Positions 60,155 to 64,000 of a stretch of 64,000 nt of DNA are shown in pieces. Origin of the DNA: Hymenobacter aerophilus DSM 13606. GTDB lineage: Bacteria > Bacteroidota > Bacteroidia > Cytophagales > Hymenobacteraceae. The position numbers and the translations under genes were made by a program. A model generated the notes under the pieces. That model ran no database searches, had not been told where the DNA came from, and saw only the letters and a program-made list of their open reading frames with translations. Where the stretch lies: assembly GCF_000382225.1 (NCBI RefSeq), contig NZ_KB907802.1:124001-188000 (forward strand), in the 5' to 3' direction. Each line of letters begins with the position of its first letter. Position 1 is the first letter of the stretch.

Positions 60155-61633
60155 ATGGCTCACCCTACTTTGAATACTACTGCCCAGGCCCTCGTGCAGC
60201 GCGTCTGGAACTATGCTACCGTGCTGCGCGACGACGGCGTGGGCTACGGCGACTACGTGGAGCAGATTACCTACCTGCTGTTTCTGAAGATGGCCGACGA
60301 GCAGCTGGGCAACCCCAACGCGCCCACCGTGCCGGAAGCCCTGAGCTGGGCCAGCCTGCGGGAGCTGGAAGGCGACGCGCTGGAAACCCAGTACCGCCAT
60401 ATCCTCACCGACCTGGCCAAGGAGCCGGGGATGCTGGGCGTCATCTTCAAGAAAGCCCAGAACAAGATTCAGAACCCGGCCCGGCTCAAGCACCTGCTGG
60501 TGCTGATTGACCGCGAAAACTGGTCGGGCATGGGCTTCGACGTGAAGGGCGAGATTTACGAGGGCCTGCTGCAGCGCAACGCCGAAGACGTGAAGGGCGG
60601 CGCCGGCCAGTACTTCACCCCGCGCCCCCTGATTCAGGCCATTGTGGACGCCGTGGCGCCGCGGCCCGGCCAGACCATCTGCGACCCGGCCTGCGGCACG
60701 GCCGGCTTCCTGCTGGTGGCCCGCGACTACCTGGTGGAGCGCTATAGCGCCCAGCTGGACGAGGACGAGCTGCGCTTCCTGCGCGACGGCACCTTCCACG
60801 GCTTCGACATTGTGGACTCGGTGGTGCGGCTGGCGGCCATGAACCTGTACCTGCACGGCATTGGCGGGCTGGAAAGCCCCGTGCGCAACCAGGATTCGCT
60901 TATCGGCGACCCGGGCACGCGCTACGACCTGATTCTGGCCAACCCACCCTTCGGCAAGAAAAGCAGCATCACGGTGCTCAACGAGGAAGGCCAGGCCGGC
61001 AAGGATACGCTCAGCTACGAGCGGCCCGATTTCGTGGCCACCACCAGCAACAAGCAGCTCAACTTTTTGCAGCACATCTACACCATTCTGAAGGTGAATG
61101 GCACGGCGGCCGTGGTGCTGCCCGACAACGTGCTGTTTGAGGGCGGGGCGGGCGAAACCATCCGCCGCAAGCTGCTCCAGGACTGCGACGTGCACACGCT
61201 GCTGCGCCTGCCCACGGGCATTTTCTACGCCCAGGGCGTGAAAGCCAACGTGCTGTTCTTCGACAAGAAAACCAGCGGCGAAACGGCCCGCACCAGCAAG
61301 CTGTGGGTGTACGATTTGCGCACCAACCAGCACTTCACGCTGAAGACCCGCCCTCTGAGCGACGCGCACCTGCAGGACTTCGTGCAGTGCTACGGCCGGC
61401 CCGGCGAGCGGGCCCAGCGCCAGGAAACCGAGCAGTTCCGCCCCTTCGGGCTGGACGAGCTGCTGGCCCGCGACAAGGTGAACCTGGATATCTTCTGGCT
61501 CAAGGACGACACGCTGGAGGACAGCGCCTCGCTGCCCGCCCCCGATGTGCTGGCCCAGGAAATAGCCGAGAACCTGCGGGCCGCGCTGGCCGAGTTCGGC
61601 AGCATTGCCGAGGAACTGGAGGAGGTGGAGTAG
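60155..61633 (+). CDS. hsdM: Type I restriction-modification methyltransferase subunit
   Basis: The 492-residue protein is HsdM, which with HsdS methylates adenine in both half-sites. It has the N-terminal helical domain (WNYATVLRDDGVGYGDYVEQ), GGAGQYFTPRPLIQAIVD, the SAM motif ICDPACGTAGFLLVA, and the catalytic NPPF motif in LILANPPFGKKSS. The C-terminal helix binds HsdS. It is the last gene of the locus, after the AlbA_2 gene and a tandem repeat, so it probably has its own promoter and its dose can differ from that of hsdR and hsdS. Confidence 0.96.
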   Translation: MAHPTLNTTAQALVQRVWNYATVLRDDGVGYGDYVEQITYLLFLKMADEQLGNPNAPTVPEALSWASLRELEGDALETQYRHILTDLAKEPGMLGVIFKKAQNKIQNPARLKHLLVLIDRENWSGMGFDVKGEIYEGLLQRNAEDVKGGAGQYFTPRPLIQAIVDAVAPRPGQTICDPACGTAGFLLVARDYLVERYSAQLDEDELRFLRDGTFHGFDIVDSVVRLAAMNLYLHGIGGLESPVRNQDSLIGDPGTRYDLILANPPFGKKSSITVLNEEGQAGKDTLSYERPDFVATTSNKQLNFLQHIYTILKVNGTAAVVLPDNVLFEGGAGETIRRKLLQDCDVHTLLRLPTGIFYAQGVKANVLFFDKKTSGETARTSKLWVYDLRTNQHFTLKTRPLSDAHLQDFVQCYGRPGERAQRQETEQFRPFGLDELLARDKVNLDIFWLKDDTLEDSASLPAPDVLAQEIAENLRAALAEFGSIAEELEEVE

Positions 61634-61676
61634 CCGAAGGGCTGCTACTGCCAGCGCCAGCGGGTGAGTCTTACTT

Positions 61677-61863
61677 AACTGCTGTTACGCAGGTGCCGCG
61701 CGGTGTAGGGGCGGGGCTTGTCCCCGCCCGCCGTTCGCACCGTTTCAACGACCACCGTTCAATGGTCATCGCGCAACGATACTCGTTCAACGGCGGGCGG
61801 GGGCAAGCCCCGCCCCTACACCGCGCGGCATTAGCCTAAATACAAGGCTGCGTAACAGCAGTT
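61677..61863. repeat. Large palindromic intergenic repeat
   Basis: Inner arms 61695-61735 and 61789-61829 form a 41-bp stem with one mismatch (core GTAGGGGCGGGGCTTG). Outer arms AACTGCTGTTACGCA (61677-61691) and its complement (61849-61863) enclose them. The right outer arm covers the stop of the DUF5723 gene. Confidence 0.9.
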
Positions 61864-63619
61864 ACTTAACAGGCTCGGGCGATGCCGTTGGTGCGGAAGT
61901 AGGTTCAGGCGTCGGCGTCGGTACGGACGTGGGTGTGGGCTCGGACGTGGGTGTGGGCACGAGCGCGGGCTCGGACGTTGGCACAGGCGTCGGCTCGGAG
62001 GTCTGTACGGGCTCAGGTGTTGGCGGGGGCTCGGACGTCGGCGTGGGTTCGGGCGTGGGTTCGGGCGTCGATATAGGCTCGGACGTGGGCGTGGGCGTGG
62101 GTGTGGGTTCGGGGGAAAGTGCGGGCTCGGATGTTGGTACGGTAGTAGGCGCCGACGCTTTCTTTCCCTTCGCGGCTTTGTTTTTGCGCTTAGAGTGGGC
62201 CCAGGCCAGGAGCGAGAATTCGGCGTACACATTGGCCCCATACGGCTCACTGGACTCGAACAGGCCGGCTATATTATTGGAGCCGACCGTCAGCGGGCCA
62301 AAGCGTACCATGGCTCCGTAGGCCAGCGTCTGGTAGTTATTGCTCAACGATATGGGCGTAGCCAGCTCCAGCCAGCGGGTTTCCATCCGGGGAGTGAGTG
62401 CCGCGTACGAAAAATGCCGCATGCCCGGTGCGAAGCGGGTGCGCAGCCCGTGGCTTACGGCTACGTTTGCGTAAAACACGCCCTTCAGCTTATAGTCAAC
62501 ATCTATGTTCAGGGCCGTGGGCAGGCCCGCTCTGAATTGGTTTTCACGGTCGAACTTCTGCGTGCGCAGAATATGATTGATTTTGGTGTCCACATTGTCG
62601 GCCGTAAGGCCGCTAAGGTCAGCCTCGCTTACCCCCACGTTGCGCAGGTTTATATTCTGGAAGGCCACGGCCTGCTCGCGGTAGCGGATGGAGCCGATAT
62701 CGGTTACGGCCACCGAAATCCGGTACTTATACTTGTTCCGCCCCTGGTCGGGGCCGGTGCCACGCTGCAGACCCAGGCCGCCCGACTGCCCGGCGTCGGG
62801 GCGGTATTCGTAAACCACCCCCAGGTCGGCCCCCCAGCCGGAACCGGGCGAGCCGCCCGACGTGAGCCATTTGGCGGCCGTTTGCACATCGATATCGTTG
62901 AAAGCGTTGGGGTTGGAGTAGGCAAACGAGCCCGTGTAGGAGTTGAGCCGGATGATGGTATCCCCGACCTGCGCGGCTTCCGGCACCACTTCAATATCGG
63001 CGTTTTTAGCCTGCAGATGAGCAGAACCGATGCCCCTCAGCAGTTTAACCGTTATGCCGCCTTTAAGAAAGTGCTGCTCCTTTTCAAGTAGCACCCGGCC
63101 ATAGGTGGCATCCAACTCGGCAAAGCCATTCAGATTGAGGTTGAAGGAATTATCCTTAAGCCGGTTGGGCAGCTCGAATTCATCTACTGCCGCCTGCAGA
63201 AAATCACCGGCAATGTTGTTGCCCTGCAGGGCCGTTCTCACCCGGGTGCTCAAGGCGAAACCGTTTTTTGGCCCCAGGCTAAGTAGCAGGCCCGGCCCGC
63301 GCACGGCAATACCCATGCTAGAGAGCTTTGGCCGGCTGTTGTCCGAATTGGCTTGCAGGTAGGCACTGGAGAAGTCGACGGAGTTGGGCGAAAGCAGGCT
63401 GCCGGGTCCGGAGTAGCGGTAAGCGGTGTTTGTGCCATGAGCATCGACGGCTAGGAGCTGCACCTGAAACCGGTAGCGGTTATCGGCCACAGTAGCCGGA
63501 TTCCAGGCCGTGCCGGTCAGGCCGGAAAAATTGCCGTGGCCAGGGTTAAATAACTGCTGGGCCATTGTTTGGCCAGCCGTAGCAGCCAATAGCAAACTGC
63601 AGAGGTAGCGTGATTTCAT
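61862..63619 (-). CDS. DUF5723-like outer-membrane-type protein with PTSEP-rich tail
   Basis: The 585-residue protein has a signal peptide (LCSLLLAATAGQTMAQ) and the DUF5723 pattern: FNPGHGNFSGLTGTAWNPAT, then VDFSSAYLQANSDNS and a series of beta strands (NLNLNGFAELDATYGRVL, YKLKGVFYANVAVSHGLRTR). The fold is probably an outer-membrane barrel with periplasmic parts. After about residue 490 comes a low-complexity tail of Pro, Thr, Ser and Glu repeats (TSEPTPTS, TPEPTPEPT) of about 90 residues, probably disordered. Start chosen at MKSRYLC. The stop lies inside a palindromic repeat. Confidence 0.8.
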   Translation of the reverse strand: MKSRYLCSLLLAATAGQTMAQQLFNPGHGNFSGLTGTAWNPATVADNRYRFQVQLLAVDAHGTNTAYRYSGPGSLLSPNSVDFSSAYLQANSDNSRPKLSSMGIAVRGPGLLLSLGPKNGFALSTRVRTALQGNNIAGDFLQAAVDEFELPNRLKDNSFNLNLNGFAELDATYGRVLLEKEQHFLKGGITVKLLRGIGSAHLQAKNADIEVVPEAAQVGDTIIRLNSYTGSFAYSNPNAFNDIDVQTAAKWLTSGGSPGSGWGADLGVVYEYRPDAGQSGGLGLQRGTGPDQGRNKYKYRISVAVTDIGSIRYREQAVAFQNINLRNVGVSEADLSGLTADNVDTKINHILRTQKFDRENQFRAGLPTALNIDVDYKLKGVFYANVAVSHGLRTRFAPGMRHFSYAALTPRMETRWLELATPISLSNNYQTLAYGAMVRFGPLTVGSNNIAGLFESSEPYGANVYAEFSLLAWAHSKRKNKAAKGKKASAPTTVPTSEPALSPEPTPTPTPTSEPISTPEPTPEPTPTSEPPPTPEPVQTSEPTPVPTSEPALVPTPTSEPTPTSVPTPTPEPTSAPTASPEPVK

Positions 63620-63736
63620 GCGGCAGGGGTTGAGAGATGGCACAAGTGCTCGTGTTCCGGCAGTATCTGGCTGCCAGCAAAAGCGCGTTAGCGGCCGCGG
63701 CCGGCTGGGCTGGGCGCCGCGTAGTTCCGCCGCCGC

Positions 63737-64000
63737 TTAGCGCCGGGTGAAGGATAGGGTATACAGCTTACCAGCACTGGTATAGCTGAGGGAGAGCCGG
63801 CTTTCGGTCAGCTCCGTTATCTGCCGCTCTCCCCGCAGGCCACTGCCGATATCGAGGTTCAGCAGTCGGTCTTCTTCTGCCAGAAACCAGGTGCCCTCCA
63901 AAGTCTGGGGCGTGGCCGGATTGCAGCGCGAGGGCCCTTCGTCATAGAGCAGCCGGTCGGCTTCCTCAAAACGCAGAAAATCATCCTGGTCACAGGGGCT
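63737..64000 (-). CDS. Lipocalin-like protein, C-terminal part only
   Basis: Read leftward from the window edge, the frame gives SPCDQDDFLRFEEADRLLYD, EGPSRCNPATPQTLEGTWFL, and ends SYTSAGKLYTLSFTRR. C-x2-DD at the start, a second Cys, and the G-x-W pattern fit lipocalin-like proteins of Bacteroidota. They are periplasmic or outer-membrane lipoproteins that bind small hydrophobic ligands. The N-terminus lies beyond the window. Confidence 0.6.
   Translation of the reverse strand, partial: SPCDQDDFLRFEEADRLLYDEGPSRCNPATPQTLEGTWFLAEEDRLLNLDIGSGLRGERQITELTESRLSLSYTSAGKLYTLSFTRR

Overview
The window looks like a chromosomal piece of a high-GC member of the Bacteroidota, most likely Hymenobacter or a close relative in the Hymenobacteraceae. 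The evidence is the GyrA sequence, two proteins with type IX secretion (Por) C-terminal signals, a PID-CTERM peptide beside an XrtX-type exosortase, a fasciclin protein, a DUF5723 protein, and many promoters with a TANNTTTG -7 box and no Shine-Dalgarno sequence. Everything below is read from the sequence; no database search was run.

Core-like left part (1-20.2 kb): a truncated sugar epimerase, a glycerophosphodiesterase, an ArnT/PMT-like glycosyltransferase, an AT-rich patch with an unrecognised gene and about 0.9 kb without genes, a TPR protein, gyrA, a small lipoprotein, HAD and HD hydrolases, a Xre-RES toxin-antitoxin pair, a fasciclin protein, a flavin reductase-like protein, maf with a DUF1015 gene, pdxH, a YqgE protein, a DUF349 protein and tRNA-Thr(TGT). 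Several palindromic repeat families sit between these genes.

Mobile part (20.3-32.5 kb): a tyrosine integrase directly follows tRNA-Thr, with six 11-bp repeats behind it. Then come a secreted nuclease, a frameshifted gene of a Bacteroidota family, a leftward run of about ten small genes (RecE-like nuclease, DUF1508, DUF3846, SymE-like toxin and unknowns), a divergent SLOG gene, an IS110-family element with a probable bridge-RNA region, and a rightward endolysin/spanin-like/holin-like cassette. No capsid, tail, terminase or conjugation genes are seen, so this is a satellite-like or reduced element rather than a full prophage.

RNA-repair and conflict part (32.5-44.3 kb): two nucleotidyltransferases of one superfamily, a HigBA-type toxin-antitoxin pair, an IS200-type element, Pnkp, an AT-rich DUF3800 gene, Hen1, an RCC1-repeat secreted protein and a DUF559 nuclease-like protein. 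Pnkp and Hen1 are known partners in repair of ribotoxin-cut RNA. A decayed second copy of the holin-like gene at 44.1 kb suggests this block lies between two related mobile-element ends.

Right part (44.3-64 kb): a 1489-residue secreted repeat protein, the PID-CTERM / exosortase / associated membrane protein cassette, an alpha/beta hydrolase with a tetranucleotide repeat at its end, a PAS-LuxR regulator, a type I restriction-modification locus in the order hsdR-hsdS-AlbA_2 gene-hsdM with a 10-bp tandem repeat before hsdM, a large palindrome, a DUF5723 protein and a truncated lipocalin-like gene.
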